Source: Gammaproteobacteria bacterium (GTDB lineage Bacteria; Pseudomonadota; Gammaproteobacteria; JALTLT01). Taken from it: a stretch of DNA of 7,596 nucleotides. Position numbers and translations under genes: made by a program. The stretch's first letter is position 1. Every line of letters starts with the position of its first letter. Below the pieces are notes generated by a model, which was given only the letters and a program-made list of their open reading frames with translations, did not search any database and was not told the origin of the DNA. Positions 1 to 6,340 of the stretch are shown here, one piece after another. The stretch covers positions 1 through 7,596 of the forward strand of contig JALTLT010000054.1 in the NCBI GenBank assembly GCA_027001815.1, written 5' to 3'.

Positions 1-1140
1 CAGCAGGCCCACGGCCACTGCCAGTTGCACACGCAGGGCCGCCCTCCATCCCCGTGCAGGGCGGAGACGGTCGCGCAAGGCCCACAGGATGGCGGCGACC
101 GCGCCGAAGGAGAGCCAGAACCCGGGGTCGAGCGGGGCCAGGGGCTCCGTGGCCAGCACGGCCAGGAGGGCCACCGCGAGCAGGGAAGGAGGAGAGACGA
201 CTCGACCGGTGGCGATCGCCGCCATGGCCACCACGACCATGAGGGCGGCGCGGCGCGTTGGAATGGTGAAGCCGGCGAGGGCCGCATAGGCCAGCGCCCC
301 TGCAACGGCCGCCACCGCTGCCGCCCGTGGCGCCGGGCACCAGAGGCAGAGCCGTGCGGAGGTACGCCACAGGCGGCCGGTGACAAGGAACAGCAGCCCC
401 GAGACGAGCCCCACATGGAGACCGGAGATGGCCACCAGATGAGTGGTGCCGGTCACCGCGAACAGCTCCCACTGGGCAGCGGTGATACGCCCCCGCTCTC
501 CCAGAGTGAGCGCCTCGACCACCCCGGCGGCCGGGTGATCGCCCACCGCTCGACGTACCGACGCCAGCACACCGGCCCGCCAGCGCCGCCACCCCGGCGG
601 CGCGGAGGCCAGCCGCCGCGTGCCCTCCCCCTCCCGCACATAGCCGGTGGCGACGAATCCATGCCGGAAGAGCCACCGCTCGTAGTCGAATCCTCCCGGG
701 TTGAGGGTGCCGGCCGGCGGTTTCAGCCGCACCCGGAGCCGCCATCGCTCACCCGCGGCCGGCAGGAGGTCCGGGGCACGGTACCAGGCGAGTCTCAACC
801 GCCCGCCAGGCCAGGTGATGCCCTCCCGGTTCATGGCCTCGCTGCGAAAGGAGAAGCGGGCGACCCGCTCCTCTCGCAACGGGGTCTCCTCCACCACGCC
901 GGTGACGATCAGATCGACACCGGCCAGGGACTCGGGCAGACGCGCCTGAATGCGCTGGTCGGCTACCAGCAGGCCGAGAAAGAGCAGCGGCGGAACGGCG
1001 GCCAACGGCGCGAGACGCGGCAGGCGCAGGAGCGGGGGAAGCAGCAGGAGGCCCACCACCCCCCACCCCGGCGGCGGCAGGTCGCGGAACAGACAGAGCA
1101 GGGTGAGCGCAGACAGCGAAGCGACGGCGGCGGTGACCAT
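1..1140 (-). CDS. comEC: ComEC/Rec2 family DNA uptake channel protein, N-terminal 380 residues (partial)
   Basis: ComEC is the inner-membrane channel that passes single-stranded DNA into the cytoplasm during natural transformation. The frame is open from the ATG at 1140 to the window edge. Residues 1-60 are mostly hydrophobic, with leucine-rich membrane segments. Residues about 75-130 look like the soluble OB-like part of the DUF4131 region (GVDLIVTGVVEETP). The hallmark of the competence domain follows at about 230-244: TGTTHLVAISGLHVG, close to the family's TGTSHLxAISGLHxG. Further hydrophobic segments continue to the edge. The C-terminal metallo-beta-lactamase-like domain would lie outside the window. 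The start is set by a strong GGGAGGGG ribosome binding site just upstream; the frame stays open further upstream but without family-like sequence. Neighbours are a divergent DUF2062 gene and then the lol operon, a grouping I recall from Pseudomonas. Presence of comEC alone does not show that the organism is competent. Confidence 0.93.
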   Translation of the reverse strand, partial: MVTAAVASLSALTLLCLFRDLPPPGWGVVGLLLLPPLLRLPRLAPLAAVPPLLFLGLLVADQRIQARLPESLAGVDLIVTGVVEETPLREERVARFSFRSEAMNREGITWPGGRLRLAWYRAPDLLPAAGERWRLRVRLKPPAGTLNPGGFDYERWLFRHGFVATGYVREGEGTRRLASAPPGWRRWRAGVLASVRRAVGDHPAAGVVEALTLGERGRITAAQWELFAVTGTTHLVAISGLHVGLVSGLLFLVTGRLWRTSARLCLWCPAPRAAAVAAVAGALAYAALAGFTIPTRRAALMVVVAMAAIATGRVVSPPSLLAVALLAVLATEPLAPLDPGFWLSFGAVAAILWALRDRLRPARGWRAALRVQLAVAVGLL

Positions 1141-1486
1141 ATCCCCTCCCTGGGACGAAACGCGGAGAGTGTAACAGCGACCACCTGCTCCTGGCGACGC
1201 CGCCCTTCCGGGGTTGCACCACAGCAGTCGACGCTCCCCACTTCGACGCTCTCCGCCTGGCCCGAAAGTTGCGGGAAGGTGCCGGATGGATGTGCGGCTG
1301 GCGTGTTCGAGTGTGCCGTTCCCGCCACGCTACCGGGAGAACGCGGTTGCCGCTAGTGATTTTCGAATCTTTCCCTTATTCTTGTCGAACTGCCGGACGC
1401 GGCGCGGACCGTCCCCACTTCGATGGGCAATCTCCCGGCCGGCGGCCCGAACACCCCACTTCTCCTGCTGTAGCCAAGCGGTCGCC
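1141..1486. other. Divergent spacer between comEC and the DUF2062 gene, no gene seen
   Basis: These 346 bases hold no convincing gene. The DUF2062 frame is open back to 1214, but its upstream translation is arginine- and serine-rich and lacks any conserved pattern. The least GC-rich patch is about 1354-1385. It contains a TATTCT hexamer at 1377-1382 that could be a weak -10 for the rightward gene, with no good -35, and a GATT-TTCG-AATC mini-hairpin. Promoters for both divergent genes should lie here, but I cannot place them with confidence. Confidence 0.6.
1168..1176 (-). promoter_or_regulatory. Possible extended -10 promoter element for comEC
   Basis: On the minus strand the sequence TGTTACACT fits an extended -10 (TGn followed by a hexamer matching TATAAT at four of six bases). 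It would give a leader of roughly 20 bases before the comEC ATG. No -35 resembling TTGACA is found at the expected distance, so this is a weak candidate. Confidence 0.22.
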
Positions 1487-2104
1487 ATGCCGAGAAAGTT
1501 CTTCAAGCGCATTCTGCCGGATCACGCCTGGATCCGCGAGCACCGCCATCTGAAAATCTTCGGCACCCTCCACCATCACCCCAGCCTTTGGCACCTCAAC
1601 CGCCGGAGCGTCGCGGGCGCCTTCGCCGTGGGGCTGTTCGTGGCCTGGATTCCGCTTCCCTTCCAGATGGTGATCGCCGCCGCGGCCGCCATCCTCCTCC
1701 GCGTCAACCTGCCGCTGTCGGTGGTACTCGTCTGGATCAGCAACCCGGTCACCATCCCGCCCCTCTTCTACAGCGCCTACAAGCTGGGGGCGTGGATGCT
1801 GGGAGTCCCCCCCCAGCCGGTGGAGTTCCAGCTCTCCCTGAGCTGGTTCAACCAGCAACTGGACTCCATCTGGCCCCCCCTCACCCTGGGGTGCCTCACC
1901 GCCGGCACCGTGAGCGGGCTGCTGGGGTGGGCGACCATCCGTATGGTGTGGCGCTGGCGAATCATCTCCCAGTGGCGTGAGAACCGGGCACGCCGCAAGA
2001 AGAAGGCCCTCAGGAAAGCGGGATCAGACTCCCCTCCTCCAGCCGAAGGGTGCGATTCATCCGCTCGGCGAGACGCGGGTCGTGGGTCACCACCACGAAG
2101 CTGA
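1487..2104 (+). CDS. DUF2062 domain inner-membrane protein
   Basis: This 205-residue protein of unknown function belongs to the DUF2062 family. The N-terminus MPRKFFKRILPDHAWI, the HPSLWHLNRRSVAGAFAVGLF stretch (residues 31-51), IPLPFQM (55-61) and WISNPVTIPPLFY (83-95) match the family pattern as I know it. Hydrophobic segments at about 41-71, 75-106 and 130-155 suggest two or three membrane passes. A strongly basic stretch (about 164-177, RENRARRKKKALRK) ends the recognisable part. Residues 175-205 are encoded inside the 3' end of convergent lolD, are rich in Ser, Pro and Arg, and look unconserved. The ATG at 1487 is chosen because the family begins at this MPRKFF; its ribosome binding site is poor. 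The family often neighbours lol and comEC genes, but its role is not established. Confidence 0.9.
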   Translation: MPRKFFKRILPDHAWIREHRHLKIFGTLHHHPSLWHLNRRSVAGAFAVGLFVAWIPLPFQMVIAAAAAILLRVNLPLSVVLVWISNPVTIPPLFYSAYKLGAWMLGVPPQPVEFQLSLSWFNQQLDSIWPPLTLGCLTAGTVSGLLGWATIRMVWRWRIISQWRENRARRKKKALRKAGSDSPPPAEGCDSSARRDAGRGSPPRS

Positions 2105-2705
2105 TCCCGTACTGCTCGTTGAGTTCCAGCATCAGGTCGTAGACCTGATCGGCGGTGTGCTGATCGAGATTCCCCGTGGGTTCGTCCGCCAGCACGCAAC
2201 CGGGCCGGGTCACCAGTGCCCGGGCGATGGCCGCTCTCTGCCGCTCGCCCCCGGAGAGTTCCGCCGGCTTGTGGTGGAGTCGCTTCGCCAGCCCCACCCT
2301 GTCCAGCACCTCGGCCGCCGCCGCCTCCGCCTGACGCGCCCCCTGCCCGCCGATCAGCAGTGGCATGGCCACGTTCTCGAGCGCCGTGAACTCCGGCAGC
2401 AGATGGTGGAACTGGTAGACGAAACCCAGCGCCCGGTTGCGCAGCCGCCCCCGCTCCCGGTCCGGCAGGTCGCTCATGCGGTGGCCTGCCACCCACACCT
2501 CGCCTCGGGTGGGCTGGTCCAACCCCCCCAGAAGATGGAGGAGGGTGCTCTTGCCCGAGCCGGAGGCACCGACGATCGCCACCCGCTCCCCCGGCGCCAC
2601 CTCCAGATCCACCGATCGCAGCACCTCCACCTCCCACGGCCCCTCCACGTAGGTCTTGGCCAGACCGCGACAGGCGACCGCCGACTGTTGGAGTCTCTCT
2701 TCCAT
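2010..2705 (-). CDS. lolD: LolD, ATPase of the lipoprotein-releasing ABC transporter
   Basis: LolD powers release of outer-membrane lipoproteins from the inner membrane to periplasmic LolA. The 231-residue product has every ABC ATPase motif: Walker A GASGSGKST (46-54), Q-loop glutamine 98 in YQFHHLLPEFTALENVAMPLL (the stretch characteristic of LolD), signature LSGGERQR (150-157), Walker B with D-loop VLADEPTGNLD (171-181) and H-loop His208. Length is close to E. coli LolD (233). Two starts compete. ATG at 2705 has AAGGA about six bases upstream and gives the usual N-terminus. ATG at 2723 adds six residues and overlaps the permease stop as ATGA, which would suit translational coupling. I prefer 2705. 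It is the last gene of the sfsA-lolE-lolC-lolD run, and its final 95 bases overlap the convergent DUF2062 gene. Confidence 0.95.
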   Translation of the reverse strand: MEERLQQSAVACRGLAKTYVEGPWEVEVLRSVDLEVAPGERVAIVGASGSGKSTLLHLLGGLDQPTRGEVWVAGHRMSDLPDRERGRLRNRALGFVYQFHHLLPEFTALENVAMPLLIGGQGARQAEAAAAEVLDRVGLAKRLHHKPAELSGGERQRAAIARALVTRPGCVLADEPTGNLDQHTADQVYDLMLELNEQYGISFVVVTHDPRLAERMNRTLRLEEGSLIPLS

Positions 2706-2719
2706 ACCGTTCCTTTCAC

Positions 2720-3967
2720 TCATGTGGCGCGCAGCGCCTGCGCCGGGTCGATGCGGGCGGCCCGCCAGGCCGGGTAGAGGGTGGAGGCCACCGTGAGCAG
2801 CAGCGCCCCCCCGGCGATGAGCCACACGTCCCTCCAGTGGAGATCGGACACCAGTTCCGAGATGTAGTAGACGTCGGGGGGCAGGAAGCGGATCCCCAGC
2901 CACTGCTCGAGGGTGGTGACCAGTGCATTCACCTCCAGCGCCGTGGGCACCCCCGTGGCCACGCCGAGCAGAGTCCCCAGCAGTCCGATCATGGAGCCCT
3001 GCACCACGAAGGTGAAGAGAATCTCCCGGGAGGAGGCACCCATGGTCCTGAGGATGGCGATATCCGCCTGTTTGTCCATCACCACCATCACCAGGGTGGA
3101 GACGATATTGAAGGCGGCCACCGCCACGATCAGGAAGAGGATCACTGCCATCACCCGCTTCTCCATCTGGATGGCACCGAACAGGCTGCCGTGCATGCGC
3201 GCCCAGTCGATCACCTGCAGGCCGCCACCGAGCCTGCCCTCCAGCCGCTGACCGATCCACGGTGCCTCCATCACATCCGCGAACCGCAGCCGGATGCCGG
3301 TGATCGCCTCCCCGGTGCCGTAGAGGCGTGCCCCGTCGGCCAGGTGGACATAGGCGAGTTCGGCATCGGAGTCGTGCATGCCCACCTCGAAGATTCCCAC
3401 CACCGTGAAACGGCGGAAGCGGGGGTAGATTCCGCCAGGGGTGACCCGCACCTGGGGCGTGATCACCATCAGCGAATCCCCCCTTTCGAGGCGCAGGTGG
3501 GAGGCCAGTTCGCGACCGAGCACGATCCCGTAACCGCCGGCGCGGAGGGCATCGAAACTGCCATCCACCATGGTCCGGTCGAGCTCCGCCACCTGCCGCT
3601 CCTCTTCCGGCAGGATGGCACGCACCCTTGCGGCCCGGGAGAGACCATCCCGGCTGAGCATGGCGTCCCCTTCCACGTAGGGCGCCGCCCCCCTCACCTC
3701 CGGCTCCCCGCGCAGACGCTGCAGGAGGGGCCGCCAGTCCCGCAGGAGACCCCGTTCCGGCTCCACTACCGCATGGGCCGCCATCGCCAGCATGCGGTTG
3801 CGCATCTCCTGGTGAAAACCGTTCATCACCGACAATACCGTGATCAGCGCCCAGATCCCCACCGCGATTCCCAGCATCGAGAGCAGGGAGATGAAGGAGA
3901 CGAAGCCGTTGCGACGCCGGGCGCGCAGGTAGCGCAGGCCGATGAAGAGGAAGATCGGTCGAAACAC
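2720..3967 (-). CDS. lolC: LolC/LolE-family lipoprotein-releasing permease, LolC-like (Hook motif present)
   Basis: A membrane subunit of the LolCDE complex, 415 residues. Topology is that of the family: one membrane helix at about 22-45, a large periplasmic domain (about 46-271), then helices near 272-296, 317-340 and 379-400. Conserved stretches include GLRYLRARRRNGFVSFIS, AAFNIVSTLVMVV (284-296), KQADIAILRTMGAS (299-312) and TLYPAWRAARIDPAQALR near the C-terminus. Residues 171-194 (PQVRVTPGGIYPRFRRF, then TVVGIFE) match the region of E. coli LolC with TPMG and QRLF, where the LolA-binding Hook lies, so I call this LolC; a dual-function LolF is an alternative. The start is GTG at 3967, with AGGTGG about four bases upstream and only 8 bases after the previous stop. 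Its tandem paralogue upstream has exactly the same length. It ends in ATGA overlap with the first possible lolD start. Confidence 0.9.
   Translation of the reverse strand: MFRPIFLFIGLRYLRARRRNGFVSFISLLSMLGIAVGIWALITVLSVMNGFHQEMRNRMLAMAAHAVVEPERGLLRDWRPLLQRLRGEPEVRGAAPYVEGDAMLSRDGLSRAARVRAILPEEERQVAELDRTMVDGSFDALRAGGYGIVLGRELASHLRLERGDSLMVITPQVRVTPGGIYPRFRRFTVVGIFEVGMHDSDAELAYVHLADGARLYGTGEAITGIRLRFADVMEAPWIGQRLEGRLGGGLQVIDWARMHGSLFGAIQMEKRVMAVILFLIVAVAAFNIVSTLVMVVMDKQADIAILRTMGASSREILFTFVVQGSMIGLLGTLLGVATGVPTALEVNALVTTLEQWLGIRFLPPDVYYISELVSDLHWRDVWLIAGGALLLTVASTLYPAWRAARIDPAQALRAT
3065..3124. repeat. Most conserved block between the two tandem permease genes (partner copy at 4321-4380)
   Basis: Aligning 3065-3124 with 4321-4380, exactly 1256 bases away, gives 53 identical bases of 60. 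The offset equals one permease gene plus the 8-base spacer. The block encodes the end of transmembrane helix 2 and the KQADI motif. It is a trace of ancient tandem duplication held by selection on the protein, not a mobile or recent repeat; the flanks diverge much more. Confidence 0.75.
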
Positions 3968-3975
3968 GGCACCAC

Positions 3976-5223
3976 CTACTCGTAGCGCAGGGCAGTGGCG
4001 GGCTGAACCCGGGCCGCCCGCCAGGCCGGATAGAGGGTGGCGATCAGGGTGAGGAAGACCGCCATACCCGTGATCCATGCCAGATCCGCCCCCTGCAGCT
4101 CCGCCGAGAGACGCATGATGTTGTAGACGTCGGGCGGCAGGAAACGGACGTGGAACCACCCCTCCAGGGTGGCGACGATCTCCTCCACGTTCCAGGCGGT
4201 CAGGACCCCCATCACCGCTCCGAGCACGATCCCCGCCGCGCCGATGAGTGCTCCCTGGACGATGAAGATCGCCATCACCTCCCCGGAACTGGCACCGAGG
4301 GTGCGGAGGATGGCGATGTCCGCCTGCTTCTCCGTCACCACCATCACCAGCGTGGCGACGATATTGAAGGCCGCCACCGAGATGATCAGCAGCAGCAGCA
4401 GAAAGAGCATCCGCTTCTGCATGGCGATGGCCCGAAACAGGTTGGAGTACTGGCGCGTCCAGTCGCTCACCAGGTAGAGCCCCCCCAGGGAGTAGACCAG
4501 GTTGCGCGCCACGGTCGGCGCCTGAAACGGATCGTGGAGTCGCAGACGGATCCCGGTCACCCAGCCCGGCGCTCCAAACAGCTCCTGAAGGGTCTGCATG
4601 TGGGTGAAGACGATACGGCTGTCGAACTCGTAGAGCCCCATGCTGTAGATACCGGCCACGCGGAAGACACGCATCCGGGGTGGCCCCTCCAGGTCGCTGC
4701 CGCTGCGGGGCACCACCAGGGTCACCCGGTCGCCCCTCTCCACCTGCAGGCGGCGGGCGAGTTCACGACCGAGAATCACGCTGCGCTCCCCCGCAAGGAG
4801 TTCCTCGAGGCCACCCTCCTCCATGTGACGGGAGACGCTGGTCACCTGCTTCTCCTCCTCCGGCACGATCCCGCGCACCACCACCCCCATCGACTCCCGG
4901 CGATGGCTGATCATCCCCTGCCCCTGCAGATAGGGTGCAGCTCCCGCCACCCGCGGATCGGCACGGGCCGCCTCCAGCACCTGCCTCCATTCGGGCATGC
5001 CGTCACCGGCCCCATCCACCACTGCGTGGGCGACCATGCCGAGGATCCGCGACTGCACGTCCCGCTGGTAGCCGTTCATCACCGACAGCACCGTCACCAG
5101 TACCCATACACCCAGGGCGATACCGAGCATGGAGGCGAGGGCGATGAAGGAGACGAAGCGCCCACCCCGGCGATCGCGCACGTATCGCCAGCCGACGAAG
5201 GCGGTGAAGGGACGGAGGCTCAT
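3976..5223 (-). CDS. lolE: LolC/LolE-family lipoprotein-releasing permease, LolE-like (Hook motif absent)
   Basis: The second permease subunit of the LolCDE-type complex, 415 residues, with the same layout as its neighbour: helix 1 at about 23-46, periplasmic domain to about 271, then helices near 272-296, 317-340 and 381-400. Shared stretches are FVSFIALASMLGIALG, AAFNIVATLVMVV, KQADIAILRTLGAS and TLYPAWRAARVQPATALRYE. At the Hook position it reads VPRSGSDLEGPPRMRVFRVA (171-190), which lacks TPxG and aligns better with the same stretch of E. coli LolE. I therefore assign LolE, the subunit thought to bind the lipoprotein. The C-terminal PATALRYE resembles E. coli LolC instead, so the C/E split is uncertain although family membership is not. 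The ATG at 5223 fits the family N-terminus, but no clear ribosome binding site precedes it. It lies 46 bases after sfsA. Confidence 0.88.
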   Translation of the reverse strand: MSLRPFTAFVGWRYVRDRRGGRFVSFIALASMLGIALGVWVLVTVLSVMNGYQRDVQSRILGMVAHAVVDGAGDGMPEWRQVLEAARADPRVAGAAPYLQGQGMISHRRESMGVVVRGIVPEEEKQVTSVSRHMEEGGLEELLAGERSVILGRELARRLQVERGDRVTLVVPRSGSDLEGPPRMRVFRVAGIYSMGLYEFDSRIVFTHMQTLQELFGAPGWVTGIRLRLHDPFQAPTVARNLVYSLGGLYLVSDWTRQYSNLFRAIAMQKRMLFLLLLLIISVAAFNIVATLVMVVTEKQADIAILRTLGASSGEVMAIFIVQGALIGAAGIVLGAVMGVLTAWNVEEIVATLEGWFHVRFLPPDVYNIMRLSAELQGADLAWITGMAVFLTLIATLYPAWRAARVQPATALRYE

Positions 5224-5269
5224 GGGCAGGGTGTCCGCTCGAACGGGACTGTATGGGATGGGAACCGAT

Positions 5270-5992
5270 TCATGTTGGAAGCAGAGGATACTCCAGCGGC
5301 AGCAGACGCGACAGGGTGATCTCTTCCGGCGTGGGATCGGCCTGGGCGGCGAACACCTCCACCCCCGCCTGCACCGCCCGCCTCAGCGTGCGACCGTAGA
5401 GGGGGTCGATGGCATCCGCCGGCCGCATCACCCGCGCGTCGGAGCGCTGGACACAGAAGACCAGCACGGCGCGACCTCCGGCGGCGACCACCTCCATCAG
5501 TTCGCGCAGGTGCTTGGTGCCACGGGCGCTCACCGCATCCGGAAAGAGTGCCGCCCCATCCTCCACCAGGGTGACGTTCTTCACCTCCACGTGGCACTCC
5601 GGCCGGCGGGGATGATCCTCCAGCAACAGGTCGATGCGGCTCCCCTCGCGGCCGTAGCGCACCTCCCTCCGGATGCGGCCATACCCACCCAGTTCCCGAA
5701 GCACGCCGGTGGCGATCGCCTCCTCCACCAGGCCGTTGGCCCGCCCGGTGTGGACACCGACCCGGACTCCCGGAGCCGCTTCCACCAGTTCCCACGTGAG
5801 GGGGTATCTCCGCTTCGGATTGCCGGAGTCACTGAGCCAGACCCGGCTTCCCGGTTCGGCACAGCCCCGCATGGAGCCGGTGTTGGGGGTGTGGGCGGTC
5901 ACCTGCCGGCCGTCGTCCAGCACCACGTCGGCCAGAAAGCGCTTGTAACGGCGCACCAGGGTACCACCCAGCAGGGGGGTATCGAAACGCAT
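5270..5992 (-). CDS. sfsA: SfsA, sugar fermentation stimulation protein homologue
   Basis: This 240-residue protein matches SfsA along its whole length (E. coli SfsA is 234). The N-terminal OB-like part holds RRYKRFLADVVLDDG (14-28) and HTPNTGSMRGCAEPG (34-48). It is followed by NPKRRYPLTWELV (58-70) and then the nuclease-like core: SRIDLLLE (118-125) with Asp121, CHVEVKNVTL (133-142) with Glu136 and Lys138, and FPDAVSARGTKHLRELM (150-166). Asp...Glu-x-Lys is the pattern of the PD-(D/E)XK fold, so a nucleic-acid role is plausible. The cellular function is unsettled: E. coli work linked it to maltose metabolism and DNA binding. The ATG at 5992 is fixed by a perfect AGGAGG (5997-6002) with a four-base spacer. 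It is the first gene of the leftward run with lolE, lolC and lolD. A terminator-like hairpin ends 22 bases upstream of its ATG. Confidence 0.95.
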   Translation of the reverse strand: MRFDTPLLGGTLVRRYKRFLADVVLDDGRQVTAHTPNTGSMRGCAEPGSRVWLSDSGNPKRRYPLTWELVEAAPGVRVGVHTGRANGLVEEAIATGVLRELGGYGRIRREVRYGREGSRIDLLLEDHPRRPECHVEVKNVTLVEDGAALFPDAVSARGTKHLRELMEVVAAGGRAVLVFCVQRSDARVMRPADAIDPLYGRTLRRAVQAGVEVFAAQADPTPEEITLSRLLPLEYPLLPT

Positions 5993-6014
5993 CGTGCCTC
6001 CTGACAGGCCCTTG

Positions 6015-6053
6015 AAAAACCCCGTTACTCGGCGGCCCGAGTGCGATACGGGG
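6015..6053 (-). terminator. Intrinsic-terminator-like hairpin with T-run in the sfsA leader
   Basis: Read on the minus strand, CCCCGT (6053-6048) pairs with ACGGGG (6025-6020). Inside it, ACTCGG (6042-6037) pairs with CCGAGT (6032-6027) around a GCCG loop. The two stems are separated by an uneven internal bulge (five bases against one). Five T residues follow at once (6019-6015). This is the architecture of a Rho-independent terminator, but it sits just before sfsA, on the same strand. It could end a small RNA from the spacer or attenuate sfsA-lol transcription. On the plus strand the hairpin has no T-run. Confidence 0.5.
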
Positions 6054-6065
6054 AGGCGTCGCCGT

Positions 6066-6090
6066 TTTCAATGACGGCAAGTCATTGAAA
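6066..6090. repeat. Perfect 10-base inverted repeat with 5-base spacer
   Basis: TTTCAATGAC (6066-6075) and GTCATTGAAA (6081-6090) are exact reverse complements separated by GGCAA. The arms are much richer in A and T than the surroundings. It may be an operator for a dimeric regulator between the divergent promoters, or an RNA hairpin ahead of the terminator-like structure at 6015-6053. There is no T-run directly after it on either strand, so it is not itself a good terminator. Confidence 0.6.
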
Positions 6091-6249
6091 GGGGAAAGGA
6101 ACGGGAAACCGCGTTTTCCGTTCGCCGGTCGAAAGAGCCCAGGGATGGGTCATTTCGACATCCCGCCCGGGAGGAGCTGCCCGGATTCGCCGAAGTGAGA
6201 ACTCCGCACGCCTCCCGGCAGCCCCCCGGTTCTTCCCCGGGAAAAGGGG

Positions 6250-6258
6250 TGATATATT
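6250..6258 (+). promoter_or_regulatory. Extended -10 promoter candidate for the small exported-protein gene
   Basis: TGATATATT is an extended -10: TGn followed by TATATT, which matches TATAAT at five of six bases. The base 17 positions upstream of the hexamer begins TTCTTC, a poor -35, as is common for extended -10 promoters. Transcription would begin near 6265, leaving a leader of about 75 bases. It is one of the few AT-rich stretches in the spacer. Confidence 0.42.
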
Positions 6259-6340
6259 GTGACTGAATCTCGTCGTCGTTCAGGAAGACAATCGCCGGGG
6301 GACACCCCATGACGATCTCCTCCGGCCAGGGAGCCCACGC

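Larger units (their letters stand above)
5993..6340. other. Structured divergent spacer between sfsA and the small exported-protein gene
   Basis: These 348 bases hold no supported protein gene. From left to right they contain the sfsA ribosome binding site, the terminator-like hairpin, the 10-base inverted repeat, a short GGAAA/TTTCC repeat (6104-6119), a GGGATG/CATCCC pair (6142-6147 and 6159-6164) and a candidate rightward promoter near 6250. I found no convincing leftward promoter for sfsA. Confidence 0.55.

Noticed and set aside
25..1356. Long rightward open frame of 443 codons antisense to comEC
   Set aside because: Its translation is a low-complexity mix of Gly, Arg, Pro, Gln and His with no conserved motif, and it overlaps the clear ComEC frame. 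High GC suppresses stops in antisense frames.
1214..1486. Longer version of the DUF2062 protein from the ATG at 1214
   Set aside because: The extra 91 residues lack family conservation and membrane pattern, while homologues begin at the MPRKFF-type N-terminus encoded from 1487.
1466..1500. tRNA-like D-arm string TAGCCAAGCGGTCG
   Set aside because: It resembles the start of a tRNA-Leu or tRNA-Ser, but no acceptor stem, anticodon arm or GGTTCGA-type T-loop follows; the sequence runs into the DUF2062 coding region.
2075..2100. Short CGTGG/CCACG hairpin in the lolD-DUF2062 overlap as a terminator
   Set aside because: Only five base pairs, no T-run on either strand, and it falls in codons for the conserved THD region of LolD.
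2010..3260. LolD as a 416-residue protein starting inside lolC
   Set aside because: The extension is out-of-frame lolC sequence without conserved features; LolD homologues are about 230 residues and start near 2705.
2837..3985. Rightward frames antisense to the Lol permeases (also 4150-5319)
   Set aside because: Rich in His, Gln, Asp and Gly, mirroring each other because the permeases are paralogues. They are reflections of conserved sense codons, not genes.
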